In this document: piece after piece, positions 24,311 through 37,741 of the stretch
How positions within the stretch are numbered: position 1 is the stretch's first letter
How the letters are laid out: each line of letters begins with the position of its first letter
Source of the DNA: Wuchereria bancrofti
Lineage: Eukaryota; Nematoda; Chromadorea; Rhabditida; Onchocercidae
Assembly: GCA_005281725.1 (NCBI GenBank)
Contig: SSBO01000001.1
Span: 6,742,399-6,806,398 of the forward strand
DNA: 64,000 bases
Direction: 5' to 3'
Made by a program: the position numbers and the translations under genes
Notes under the pieces: generated by a model
The model's database searches: none
What the model saw: the letters and a program-made list of their open reading frames with translations, nothing else
Told to the model about the DNA's origin: nothing

Positions 24311-25675
24311 GACCAGCATTTTAGCAAGCTTATACAAGCTTATAGGGAAATAAATTTACACGTCAGCTTGTTCATGGAACTATTTTTGAAAAGAAAAAGA
24401 AAATTTTGCAAAATTCCTTTGAGATATTTGGGGTCTCTCCGAAATTTTGGATTCGTTTCAAATTTTTTTCGCTAGGCCAACAAATCAGAGAATCTTATCT
24501 GTGAATTTCATAAACTCATTCATTAAGATGGTTCTGAGTTTAAAATGATTCTAAGCCTGAATTGTTCTCGTTTACAGTTCTAAAGCTATTCAGGTTATGC
24601 AGTTTTTTCAAATTTTCTGAGATTTCACTTTTCAGCTGTTAATTTTTTCGTCATTTTACATGAACAGGAAGTGGATCATTACTGACTTTTTCACTCATCA
24701 AAAATTCCTCTTTATTCGTAGACTAAGTAATTTAGCTATTTTCTGATAATTTGGCTAGATTGAACTGGACTAGATTGATTTTTCCAGAAAATCTTGTCTG
24801 CAATAATCCTCGCCAAAATTCATTCTAATTTATTTATTAAGATCATTTCATAATATCACTTTATATTTTGATGTTTACTAACTCCAATCATCTTCCAAAG
24901 TACTGATAAAATTTTTTCTATTCTTATAAATCTCTCCCACTTCTTGTTACAAAATTTTCGTGATATTAGTCTACAGGAGAAAGCTAAGAAACAACTTGGC
25001 TCTGTTCCTTCTACCCTCACCATGACAATTTTCCTTCACTTTCAATATCAGTGATTAGCAATATAAGTAAAATGCAAGTCTGTTGGCCACAAGATACCGC
25101 AATATACGATCCAAAATTTCCATTGCAGCTACTTGTCTTATTCCTTTCCCCTAGGCCATTTAAGATCACTAGACACCGAATGTGAAGACTTGAAAAATAC
25201 CAACTTTCGTTTAATCTTTAAATTGAGCAGGCTGTGTAGATTTCACTCTAACTTAATTGAGAAGTGTTTGTTCTGTTTATTCTGTTTGCCCATAAATCAA
25301 AATTAAATTAAGCAAAATTCTAACAAAATTAAATCAAATATGAAAATTACGAACTGATTTCAAAACTTTACATTGTTGCAGCATCACTTCACAACGAAGT
25401 GAGTTGAATAATCATAAATAATCGTTTTCATGAAACAGCAGCAAAAGTATAAGGGCGCACATCTCAACCGGGAACTATTCAAAGTCCCAACCGCACTAAC
25501 CTCATCTCAACCGGAAACTACTTGTCAGGTAGCTTGACACCAATATTTACCCTATGAGCCTCGAATGATCAAAAATCATTCCCCCCCCCCCAACTGGTTC
25601 AGCATGTTGCTGTAATGTGCGAGTAACCATGTCAGACTCGCTCGTTTACCTCTGTTGGACAAAGGAAAAAACTCG
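24311..25675. other. Spacer between the two tRNA-Arg genes
   Basis: No protein gene seen. It includes an 11-base C homopolymer at 25581-25591, notable in such AT-rich DNA. No longer identity is visible between the flanks of the two tRNAs. Confidence 0.45.
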
Positions 25676-25748
25676 CGACCCTGGCAGGACTCGAACCTGC
25701 AATCTTCGGATCCGAAGTCCGACGCCTTATCCATTGGGCCACAGGGCC
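25676..25748 (-). tRNA. tRNA-Arg (anticodon TCG), second copy
   Basis: Reverse complement folds as the same 73-base tRNA-Arg(TCG). It differs from the first copy at two positions: acceptor GGCCCTG instead of GGCCTTG, and GGCCCAATGG instead of GGCCTAATGG in the D-arm region. The acceptor stem is better paired than in copy one. The two copies lie in opposite orientation 1.37 kb apart. Confidence 0.96.
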
Positions 25749-25961
25749 ACATGCGGTTTCCCTTCTCTTTGTATGATGTTATGGAGAATGAAGCATGATG
25801 AGAATTTTAATTGAACATGAAGAGGAAAGACGGACTGCATACACGTCACGGCACGCAAAAGCCAGTAGTGCATGTAGATGCTAACCTGCAGCGGAGAGCT
25901 GCATGATAACCGCTTTCAGGCATGTTCTGTTAAATATATTGTGGTTCTTACAGATGTACAG

Positions 25962-28900
25962 TTACGTATCTTCTGTGCTACTTGACATAGCTGAGAGAGA
26001 GAGAGAAAACAGGGAGAAAGTTGGGGAAGAGAGACCAAAGGTGTGAAGTAGGCTCGTACTGTCGTGGTACATGAATGCAGTCTTCAGATGACAACAGCGA
26101 TGAGTCGTGTCGCTGGGATGGCGGAAGAGCGGAAGGCGTATCATCTCACATCTCACGTCCGCTGTCACATCCCTTAATGGCAATGACAGTGACCAAAGAA
26201 CTGAAACAGAGAACGCGGAAAGATATTAAAGTTGCTGATGAGTCGAGCTGTTGAGGAGATTGTGCAGTTGGAGGCATTGTTTATTGTACCGAGTTTGATG
26301 ACTGATGCCGCCGGTGTACGCACGCCAATACATCGCTATTTGGATTGGCGTTGCATACAACTATTACTTATAAGTGACTTGAAATGAATCGATAAGAGAT
26401 GCACTGCTCTATTGATTTTATTGGCTCATTTGTTCATTGAGCACACATCAATTTCACAATCGTTATGCTTTTTGGAATAGTACACGAACAGGCATGCATG
26501 AACATGCAGCATGCATCCCACTAACTACCATAGCAGATTCCTACCATTTAGAGATAAGCGCAAAGTAACCAAGTCAATGGATACATTGGTTAGATCAGTT
26601 AAATGATCCCAATCATTCATTAATAATGCGCAGAAGACTTGAGCATCGCTGCCGATCAATATCATTGCGAATTTCTCAATTGTAAAATGTATCAAACATC
26701 ATTTGTTCAATTAATAAATTTACTAGCATAAATAATACGTAAAGATAATTGCCTTACAGCAAAATAATGAAATACGATTGTTAATATCTTTAGAGACAAA
26801 ACGAAATATGTAATTCAAACTTTATTTTTTCCTCAAGGATTCATTATCAATGGATGGGTCTTTCACATTCACATCTATGGTACTAAGAGAGATCTAGGTA
26901 ATCTCAGTGAAATTAGCCAGAACGAAATCATTCAATTAATAAGCTAATCGGTTAGATCGATTATATGCACATTTTTGGCAATCATTATTTATGGGGTAAT
27001 CAGCAGTTACTGAGCAGTGAAATGCAACAACCGCCTAATTCAGCACAACATTGCGAGAATCCACCTTTCTGTTGCTTATTATTCTCCTCCTGATTTACTC
27101 TTAAATCTGAAACTTCTCATCTGGATTTGTTCTTAAGACGGAAATTTCTATGCTTTTATTTTCTTTAATAATTTTTTATGCGCTTTAGTAATTAGGAATT
27201 ATTAAGAGGATGCTTCTAAGATAATCACAACAAAATATCATTAAATCAATATCGAAGATAACTCATTTTGCGCATGACTGCACTCGGCGGGGATCCACAG
27301 GAAGTTTTGAAATGCATGGAAGAAAACGAACCAGCTATCGAGACTTGACCCTACATCTCTTCCCTGATTCACCAAAACTTTGTAATCCTACTGAGACTCC
27401 CCTATTTAAATATTTAATAAAATAATTACCTTCACCAGTCTTTGTTTTAGTACCACTGGAAGATAAATTTGTCGGCAATGGTTGCATACCAATAATCGCT
27501 GATTTCGAACCGTATTGTGAGGAAAATGATGGCTGTAAATATAATTTCGGAAATACAACGCTCCGTTCATATATCTATCAGGTAAATATAAATACTAATC
27601 AAGAAATTCAGAAAATAAATTACTCTGACAGATAGATTATTAGAGTTACGTAAGGGTAAATAAATGGTAACTAATAAACAAACAAATTACATCTAAGAAT
27701 AGTTCTTATTCTCTTTCTTTTTCTTATTTTCTTATTCTTTTAAAAGTAATCAGGTTACGTTATAATGTAACATTACATTTTTATCATGTGTCTATCAGGT
27801 AAATATAAATACTAATCAAGAAATTCAAAAAGAAAATTATAGCTTGCGATCAACTTTGAGCTGTTTAAGATCCTTAAAAATCGTCAAAAACTTTTCCTTC
27901 CCGAGTTATACATTAAAAAATGTATCCTTTTCTTTTATCACGTGGAAACTAACATTAGTTTTAGATTTGATTTGATTTATCTCTTCTACAACAATCGATC
28001 CGATCATTTCACCTGGCGAACTATTCTCTGATCTCTCCTTTACTATTTCTGCACGTTGACTTTTACCTTCAATGCAAAATACATTGAAAATCAAATTTGT
28101 TGAAAAAAGCGAAGACAAAAACTTAGAGTAAAAGATGATGTGAGGTACTGTAGAACCAACTTTAATTTATAGTGGTATCGTACTAGCCTGAATCATACAT
28201 ACGAGAAAATCTCCTGAATTTTCAAGTCGTGCTTTCTACTTCTTATTCTTCTTTTTTGAATAAATTCAAGTGATTTTTGGAAAATTTTAATGTTTTTAAG
28301 ACTTAAGTGAAGCATAACTCTAATCAGAAGTGACAGGAAGGTGAACGGACTTGAAATGAATTACAATAATGAAACATTTCTTTGCTTAAAATTTATAAAT
28401 AAGTTTACTTCGGGTCAAAAGAAAAGTTCCTTTTATTTATATTAGGTTGTACTGGAATGAATGATATTTTTCTGTATTTAAATTAAAAAAAAAGAAAAGT
28501 TTAAATCCTTATTAAAAAAGGAAAAAATTTTTTAAAGCTGTGGAAAGAAAATGTTATATGCAAATGCCAGTTGAAGTCAAATCAACTGTCTGTGCACTTA
28601 AAAAAGTTAAAAAATATTTAAATTTGGATTAAATCATTTATCGAAAGAAATGGATAATTTTAGGCATGTGAAATGGTAGCGAGCCAATAGAGATTTTGAA
28701 ATGAGTTGGATTTAGACAAAAATATATGCTTTCACCATCTTTTAATGTGGCACCAGAAGAACATGAGTCATAATTATTTCCATAATGTCTTAATACTATT
28801 CAGGGTGTCGAGGGTTCAGTACTTTAATAGTTTGTTAATTGTCACTTTATCCACATCTTTTTTTAAAAAAAGGTATGAATAAATTTAATACCCATAACGC

Positions 28901-31900
28901 CTATAACAACTTTTTTTTCACGTCTGAGGGAAGACTGATAAAGGAAGGTTATTTTCTATTAAGGTTGGGAATGTTAAGGTTCAAAAAAAGAACATCGATC
29001 GGGAAAAGTTTTAATTTTTTTGACATGTTTTGGATAAATGTGAAGATAATCTGATAGACTATTGTAATGAAGAATAGCAGCATTTCTCCGCTTATTCATT
29101 TTCTGAGAATTTTAAATACCTGTGGGGAATGAAATTTTTAAAAATGGATAAAATGAAAACTGTAGAAGTATAAGCTATGGTTGATAGAATAGCTTTATTG
29201 AACACTGCCGATAGGTGTCTCAACTGCAACTTTAAAGCAACATCGAGAAAGTGATGTACATATAAATAGGAGAAATGGACTAAAAATTAAATGAAATAGG
29301 CAGAAATTAAAAAACAAAGTAACAATAATTATTAAATCGTTCAGGTAAGAATATTACAACTAGACATCCCTAATGGTAAGATTATTCGACTTACAAAGTT
29401 GACATGGCGGAGATAGTCCTGGACTGGGAATCATTTTATCATTTAATTAAATCACTTGCTGTTGGCAAAGTTATTCCACTCCGATTAACTTATAATGAAA
29501 ATTTCAGGATGAAAATGAATAATTATGAGATAGATAATGGATAAGTTACGATTTAGGAAGTTTTGTATATGAATATTTGGACTTCCAATCATTCATTCAC
29601 TGAAATAAATAGCAAAGAACTTTCGTCACTAAATGTGATGTATTTCTTCTTCTGAACATATCTTTCCATAATTTTAGCAGTCAAAATAGCAATAAAATAT
29701 ATTCTCACCGGATGGCGCTGATCTCTGACAACAGCTGCAATCGTTTTTGTCAGTAAGTACGCCGTAATTGTCATCGTCCACTTCAATTAAAGTGAATTCA
29801 TGAGTTACTCTTAGACCATTCTCCAAAACCCTGACGTTCTCATATAAAAAGTAAAAAGAAAAAAATTATTTTAAAAAAAAGCATTAAAAAATAATGTCCT
29901 CATATGAAAAAAACAATTATTTAACAAAATGAGTTAAATAAAAATACTTTCCAATACTGCATGTAATGCAGAAATTTGGAAAATTTTGAAATGAAAACTA
30001 GTAAAATTAAAAAATTCATCAAATTTACCTGGAAATATTCAATAGAATTGTAATACAGAGTTAGACTCACCAATGGATTACTTCTTCTTGAAGATCTGAT
30101 TTTGAATGCTTTTGAAGGAGTCGACCAGGTGAAATGACTTTAATTACAACCTCAAGTTCATTTTCTGACATTTCCAGAAGAGTCCGCTTTATCTTCAACA
30201 TTTCCTGGTAACTTCCTTGAAAAAAGCTTGATCAGGAAAAGAGAAGGAATCAGTAAGTACGCCATAATCGTTATCGTCTACTTCAATTAACATGAATTTA
30301 ATTAAATCAGAGCTTTCTGAGAATGCATTTGTAGAAACAATAATATTTCTAGCCTCTATCACCTTCCTAACTTATATTCCGAATTCTTGAAACAACTAAA
30401 TTTCGTTTATTTTATTTCTTGTCATTAATTTCTAAAATTCTTGCTGTGTTGGTAATATTATTTAAACATCAATTTATTCCTCTATTTCAGTTTGACTAAC
30501 CTCCTAAGAATGAAATATCTGAATTGGAACACCCAATATATATTCAAATTCATAGTCAGTTATTATTACATTAAACTATTCGTGAATCAGTTTATCAACA
30601 AAAAATATTGATAAACTGATCTCACCAATCGTTTCGGGTAGAACACTTCTGAAGTTTGTCATTGAAATTCATCAAATGTTCTCAACTAAAAAAAAATCAT
30701 TACCACTGTTATTTGCAATTTTGCTAAAAACGAATCATATGAATCAAATATCGATAAAGTAAACATAACGAAAACATCGTTTATTGGTGCAATAACATAA
30801 TAGCGAAAATTCTACAGTTCCGGTTCTGTCAATATTTTGTAAGTAGTAGAATCGGCTTTCGCTTTAGATTACTGATTACTGAAAAGCGACAATATTTGTT
30901 AATTAACATTGCTCATGAAAGGGATGTAAATCTTTTCGTATTGCAACAAAACTGAAAAGAAAGGAATTGTTTTGAATGAACGATAAATACCTCAGCACAT
31001 TAGCAGCAGTATAAACTAAGATAAACAAATTAGAAAAGATGAGTAAACTTTAATTAATAAAAAAGATTTTGTGCTGAATAAGTAAATTATTTTGGTAATT
31101 GACCATGAATGAAAAATTATGAAAAATCGACATTTATGAGAAATTTTTCTGTATGCTTTTATAATTCTACCGAAATTAATTTCATTAAATTTCCCAGGTA
31201 GAATTGTTAATTCGTGACATTAACAACATATGTGTGCAGATTATTTATGGTCAATTGACCGTATTTATATAAGTCTTTTTTTTTAATTTTTTTGCAAATA
31301 AAAAAAAAAAGAAAACAAATTATTTATGAGGAAAAAGCTTCAATAGTTGAAGCGGCAGTTTAAGGAATTTCATTTTCAGCTTTTTTCGACAAACTTCTAT
31401 TTTTGAATTATTTTTAAAATTGTAGCGTTCATTTCACAACCAAACAAATCGTAGAACACAATTAAAAAAACTTAAAATTTTCTCTACTACATCTTAAAGC
31501 CATCAGTTTGATGTTTCATTTAATTTTGAGGTGAGAGATTTTCACACAGGTAGTAGAGTATGACTCTACTTAGAGAGAAAATACATCGCACCACAGGAAA
31601 AGAACAATTAAAAATACGCATAACTGTGTTACTTCATTGCGCTGAACGCTGTATCACTCGGTTATTGTCACAAACAGCATTTGTCGAGAGGTTTTGTTTG
31701 GCGGCTGGCCTTGTTGTCGAAGTACATTCTATAGGGTACAGTGTGAAACGTGAACCCTGCCAACATCTTAGAACACTTTTCTCATTAATGATATTCACTC
31801 TCATTCCGTTTCGTAACATTTCTAAAGCCTAACTTTTCAGAAATCCTTGGTGAAAATTAGTTATTTTTTCACTTCAGAATAAAGTAAGAAGTATGTTCTT

Positions 31901-33314
31901 GGCTGGAAATAAGGATTTGTTTGAATGAGTTATCAGTATGATAGAGTCATTTCTTTTTGCAAAAAGTACGATTATGACAGGCGAAGGTCACGATAAATAG
32001 AAATAATTATCAAATTTTACAACTATCGTGCATTTCTTGCGCTCATACGGCGTCATTTTGTGACACGCCAAGGTGTCAGTCATTTCCGTCTTGCAATTAT
32101 CTTTTCCTCCATTCATTTTTATCTTCCATTATCTTTCATGTTTCCGATATTTGATGACAGTTAAGCATTCTTTCTCTTTCAAGGAATAAAATTATATCAC
32201 GAAAAAATATGCTAAAATGCTTTTGTCACAAGCGGTATTAGTGAAAAACTTCTGTCTATACAACATTTTATTTCTGAAAACTTCTAATCAATCTTAATTT
32301 ACAGGTTATATTCATATTTCTTTCTCCGATGGAATGCATTATTGTCACTGGTAAAGACTGAACAATGTCTGTTAACAGAATTTTTCTTGTCTGTTAACAG
32401 AAACCTAAACCAGTGACATTTTCAATTTCTCTGAAAGTCTAATTTTTTAGGAATTTCTGAGAAATCTTCCGCAAGTTATTCGTTCTTTTTATTACAAATT
32501 GCTTAATCCTATGAGTAATTGATCTTATTAATATTGCTAATCGACGATATTGGTTAATTACTTTCTGTTTGGAGAAGCGTTCGACGGTGAATGGCAAATG
32601 CGATCTGTTTGTAGTGCTTCTATTCTCCCATAAATTTACATAAATATAGATCTTCTTGAGCATTTTTTTCTTTTTACTTGATTGCAAATTTAACACATTT
32701 AGATAAGTTTTTGGAAAAGAATTTTGTTAATTAAATCGAATTATACAATGAAATTTGGTAAAATTTTCAACTATTCAAACACAAAATGCTTGTTCGGTTA
32801 ATAAGCCTACCTTATTTTCTAATCACTGTGAATTCTCTGCTATCGTTGGCTTATACACTATTTTCTGCTTACTTAACTTATTTACCATTTGCCCATTTTT
32901 GTTTCCTGAACCGGTTAACTGTGAAATATTTCCATTGGCTTGTGCTGCAGCATAATGCGGAGACGTTTGTTTACACAGGGTTTAAATATGAGAGTATGAG
33001 GGCATTCTGCTTCCTTTTATTCATTTTCTTTTTGTTTATTTGGTTAATCGACCGCTGGTTTCTAAGTATTATTCAGTATTGATTAAGAAGCAATCAATAA
33101 TGAAGGCAGAGAAATTTTGAGTCTTTGCCATTTCATAAGCTTACTCACCTGTGTGACCTTTGACTTCTCTCTTGGGAGCATAAAACCATTCCAAACAGCT
33201 TCAAACAGAGGCTTATCACTCACTAACACCGAATGACAATCGATGTCACACTTACATCCCATCTTCAGGTCAAATTCATCATCCTGCATCTGTTCCACTA
33301 TATTCCCGTAAATT
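25962..33314 (-). CDS. Multi-exon protein, tentatively BTB-like (5' end not found)
   Basis: Six minus-strand exons connect in phase: 33314-33149, 30204-30071, 29830-29709, 28066-27954, 27532-27430 and a 29-base last exon 25990-25962. The last follows a long TCTCTCTCAG tract and ends SSSTEDT. The first visible exon contains EFDLKMGCKCDIDCHSVLVS then KPLFEAVWNGFM, which resembles the start of a BTB/POZ fold (C-x-H before a helix). The second gives TLLEMSENELEVVIKVI. Later exons are polar: EVDDDNYGVLTDKNDCSCCQ, a Lys/Glu-rich stretch, and a Ser/Thr-rich tail. The first exon begins in mid-codon, so at least one upstream exon is missing. The 2.9 kb gap before 30204 could hide another exon; a better acceptor at about 30215 would need a different incoming phase. 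The domain call is weak and the function unknown. An alternative last exon at about 27265 (VMRKMSYLRY) is possible. Confidence 0.5.
27574..27827. repeat. 37-base exact direct repeat in an intron
   Basis: The same 37 bases, beginning TCTATCAGGTAAATATAAAT, occur at 27574-27610 and 27791-27827, 217 bases apart in one intron of the minus-strand gene. Exact identity in non-coding DNA suggests a recent duplication. Confidence 0.8.
30250..30303 (-). pseudogene. Second copy of part of the exon at 29830-29709
   Basis: The minus strand encodes LIEVDDNDYGVLTD, nearly the LIEVDDDNYGVLTD of the exon at 29800-29750. Five codons differ: three are synonymous and the other two swap Asp and Asn. The copy lies just upstream of the exon at 30204-30071 in the same gene and runs into a stop if read on. 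It may be an alternative exon or a decaying duplicate. Confidence 0.55.
30586..30620. repeat. Perfect hairpin, 13-base arms
   Basis: ATCAGTTTATCAA (30586-30598) and its reverse complement (30608-30620) enclose a 9-base loop. It is in an intron and carries no feature suggesting a terminator or RNA gene. Confidence 0.75.
32343..32418. repeat. Small element with 10-base inverted ends and internal direct repeats
   Basis: TGTCACTGGT (32343-32352) and ACCAGTGACA (32409-32418) form perfect inverted ends around a 76-base segment. The segment contains TGTCTGTTAACAGAA twice (32366-32380, 32388-32402). It is too short for an autonomous element; a MITE fragment is one explanation. Confidence 0.6.
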
Positions 33315-33743
33315 CTGTCAATATAACAAATTATTGATTCCTTCACCGAACATTATTCGATGATTTAAAGATTCGTATTTGTTTGCTGTTGTGAGATTGT
33401 ATATTTTGATCCAAGGAAAATCAATTTTATCGATTCTGTCTGTAATTTCCTTTCAGTTTTGTCGATTCCATCAGTAATTTTCTTTCATTCAAAACTTTAT
33501 GTAACGAGAAATTCACGTAGCTGTTTACTATGAATAGTCAAATAGACTTTAAAATTATTTTCAAAAATAAAATGTTGTACAGTTTGATATGAATATCTTA
33601 CAGAAAGTGAGAAATTTCGCCTCCAATTCTGACTTTTATTGTCTTGCCAAAAAATCCCGAACATCTCTTATCAAATAAATTAGCATTTCCTCTTATCAGT
33701 AAGCTCAAAATCTATATAAATGTTACTAAAATGGCTTTAGAAA

Positions 33744-33767
33744 AATAATGATTCATGAATCATTATT
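33744..33767. repeat. 24-base perfect palindrome
   Basis: The sequence is its own reverse complement, centred on ATTCATGAAT. Perfect dyad symmetry of this length could bind a dimeric factor or simply reflect AT-rich sequence evolution. Confidence 0.75.
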
Positions 33768-36700
33768 AGTAATGAATCAGCAATTAATGAAAATGCTTGA
33801 AGCTTCAAAACCTAAGGCCTAATTCAGTTAATAAAGCTTAAATGCCAAGAAAATTAAACATGAATGTTAAAGACTTCATAGGCGGAAATAGAATTGATGG
33901 AAGAGATTAATTGACACATATCAGTGCATTGAATAAGTTTGTCTGTAATTACTGACCAAAATTTGATTGAATGAAGTCATTGAAATTTCTACCACTTCCT
34001 ATTGCAAACAATGCAGTTAAAACTATTTTTTTATTATTTTTCCACTAAAATAATTATGGCTATTCAACACATCTCTAAAATGTTACGTCACGTGAAGGGA
34101 AAAAATGAATAAATTATTACGCAGTCTTCTATCGAAAAATTGCTCATTGATTATTTTTTAGTCGACGTATCATCAGTTTGAATTATTCTAAACAGGAAAT
34201 TTCTTCTTAACAATTAAAAAATGACTTTTCAAATACATTTTCAGTTGTATATTAGAATTACAATATGAATGCATCATCAGTCGGATGTTTCGATGTCAAC
34301 AACCCATTCTTTTCGTTTTCGTTAAAATATGTTTAAGTTTTGGAAATCCTTAATGAGATATCTCAACTTTACTACTTCGGAGATAACATTTGCTCACAAT
34401 CTTCCGACAATCGATTATTTGTCACTCGAATCTAAAATTTCTTAGGTTAAAGAAAGAATCGACAATCTTTTCAAGTAACTATGTTTTGATGCGAATACTT
34501 CCTGTTAATAAAGACGAAATATGTTAGAAATGAAAGTTATAATATTCTTAGCTTTGGTAAAACTTAAATAAGGTTTATACATCAGGTTGTTGTATAAAAC
34601 CTTAAAGCTTAATTTTAAAACCCATTTAAACTTTAATTCGAAATTTCAATTTCGAATTTTATTCTGTCTTATTTGTTTCACCTTTGCGTGTTTTCTTTTT
34701 CTCCTTATTATTCCGTTTAAATTTTCAAGCTGTTTAAGTGATATTAGAATTTTAAATTTATTTTTGAGTTAAACTTGTTTTTTGATATATGCTGGTAATT
34801 GAAGCAGTAAACTTAGGGATGGATTTTTTACGTATTTTTGGAACCTTTTTCCTTAAAGCGTGAGATGCATTAAAGCTGCTTTTCTAATGATTTATTTTAC
34901 TGCAAAAAATGGTCTGCAGATATTTGCATGAATATGTATTGGTGATATAAAAAGAGCAGTGTTAGTTGTTTGCTGCTGATAATATCGACAAGGCTTTCAA
35001 CCCGTCAGTACCTCTTTTGCATTTTCAACATTCCAAATATTCTTCATCGTTTTTGCAACACTTCTGTGTCATTTGTTAATGTTTAATCATTGCTAATGTC
35101 ATGGATGGATTCATCTGGTTCAGCTCTCTTCATTTTCCCGCATTTATATTACTATATCACCTGAGTAATCCTTCCATATCCGTAGCCTAAGCAACCTTCC
35201 TTTCATATTGTTCGATAAGCATGGGCTACTTTTCATGCTTGCTACATAATTAGCCAAGCTCTCTTCTCATTCATGTCTTGAGGAATAATTTGAGGAATGG
35301 AGCCTCAATTTATCTCTCCTCTGCTGTTTTGTTATTATTTTACTTGTCAAATTCGAATCTTTTGAAATTTCCAAATGTTATGAAGTGTATGACGTAATAT
35401 AAAGTCGTTGCTTATACTGCAGGAAAAACTTACAAGTAGAGTTGCTTATGCTTCAGAATAGCTTATAATTGCAAATGAAACTTTTCGAGGAACTATCCTT
35501 CTTGAATCTTTCATCACTTTTCATACATTTTCTGTAACGCTTGAATAATTCAGCAACGATTTGTTGAGAACCACATTCTATTTCAATTAATCATACAGTA
35601 AACGCTTCTTCCTAGCAACATATTCCAAATCTTGCTAATCTTTCGCGTCTCTTCACCATGCCTTACAATTATCATTCGTATTCATGACAGTTTCAGAAAT
35701 GTGTCTAATCAACCCTTAAAATATAGCTGTCCAACTTAAACGCTTAAACACTTTGTATTATTTAAATTTTTACCTTACTTAAACATTTCTTACTCTATAA
35801 TTCACTTTAAATACCTATTTCAAAGGTTAACATTCTTAAATTTTCCTTAATCTGTTCATAAATATTTCCGTTGGCAAATATTACATTCAATATAAAGAGA
35901 GCAAAGCTGCATATATCGCTCCAGAAACAATTCTAAAATAGTTTTAAGTTTTTTAGAAAAAATTTTTATTTTAAAACTTAGTTTCAAAACGCTTTTAGTG
36001 ATTTTAAAAGTTAAGAGAAGAGAGTCTGTGAAAAGCGATAATTTGAAATCAGCGCAGGAAGAGATAACATATAGCAGTATCAGTTTACATCTCTTCACGA
36101 TACCCTAGTAAGAAGGGTCATTACCACCTATGGTATTTCTCTGTTATAAAATATTATTCATTTAATGATTCACCGGTATTAATCGTCTAGATCTTCCTTT
36201 CTTTCATCTCATTCCCTGTCTCTGTCGCTATCAAAATTTTCTTCCAACTGCTAATCATCATTTTCTTGTTACATAATCTCTTTAGTATGCTATCATCCCA
36301 GAGTGAAATGTAAAATAATGCCTGTACGAATGAAACTTGAAATTCTGGAACTAAAATATGGATAACTTGAGTGATACTGCTGATTATGTACTGCTAATCA
36401 ATTCTACAAAGGCAGTATGTTGAGGATTTCATGGATAATAATGTAATTTAATATAAAATTTAAATCTAAGCTATCTCGAGCATAACAAACATGGGAAATA
36501 GTGTGTTATTAATACGGCAATATCGAGATTTAATGCTTTGTTACTCAAGAGCACTCAGTCCTATAGCAACCTCCGCTGGAAAGAGTCCAGCTTGGCTTCT
36601 TATAAGTTGACGTTTAGGTAGCATTAGTAGAACTATTCCTTCGAAGTTATATCTTATTTCTGAGGTAAATGAAGCACATAGTGGTTCAACCACTTTTTTT

Positions 36701-37741
36701 TTAAATAAGTGCGAAAGGATTTGCTCGAATAATACATTACAATCAAGCAATGTATTTTTGAGTATCTATCGGTTAGGAAATCGTATCATAACTGTACTTA
36801 TGTTAAAGGATAACTATATGAAAAATGCTCTTTTTGTGATTAAATGCTAGCTAATCAGGCACATTCAGATTAGATTTAATAGCAACTGATTCCGGGTAGC
36901 TCCAATTATGAGATCTGGGAACTTAACTAATCTTTTAATTGCAAACTTTTCCTTCGCCTTATTGTCGGAAATCAAGAGCGAAATAATCTTTGATTAAAAA
37001 TACGAACAAAATCAGGAGAAAATTATTCTAAATTATATTTCTTTTCTTTTCGCTCTTATCCTAAGATTTCTCTTTCACTCAAATCTACAAAACCAATCAA
37101 TACTTTCACTTTTGTTTTTTTGTTTTTTAAATGAGAAATGTGTTACAACGAGCCGTATTTCAAAAGCAAAATTAGTCTTGAAATTTTTTAAGATCCCTGA
37201 AAAAATTTTCTTTAAAAAAAATAGAATTTCTTGTCTTAGTCCTTACTCTTTTTTCAAAACTGTTATGACAGTCTATTCTCAAACTTTCAAAACTTTGTGG
37301 CCATGTCACAACAATTTCGAAAGTTTATATCTGAGAATTTGGTAATTACAAATAAGACAACTTCCGACATTTTATTCAAAATTTCCTGTCAAAAATTTTT
37401 TAGTATATTTCCTTTGAGAAAACTTGGAAATAAAACGCTAAAAAAAAGTCTAATTTTCTTAATTTTTAAAAATTTTTATAGAAGATGCTTTAAAATATCT
37501 TGTCACAACCTTAGGAAATCAAAAATTTCTGTTCAGCAATACTTTTAAAAAGTCAACAGTGCCAAATGTTTACACTTCAGGCTTCTTTAGTTCACTGAAT
37601 ATCCTAGTAGTACGATCATATCTTTCTCATTCACAGTTCATTCATTACCGGCGTTATTCTAATTTTGAAAGCAATAATAATTATTTGAAACAACATACAA
37701 ATAATCAGAGGATGAAAGTTACTTTCTCTCTCTTTTTCTTC

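Noticed and set aside
25617..25814. Plus-strand frame containing RTRTCNLRIRSPTPYPLGHR
   Set aside because: It is the antisense of the tRNA-Arg gene, a well-known spurious protein in databases.
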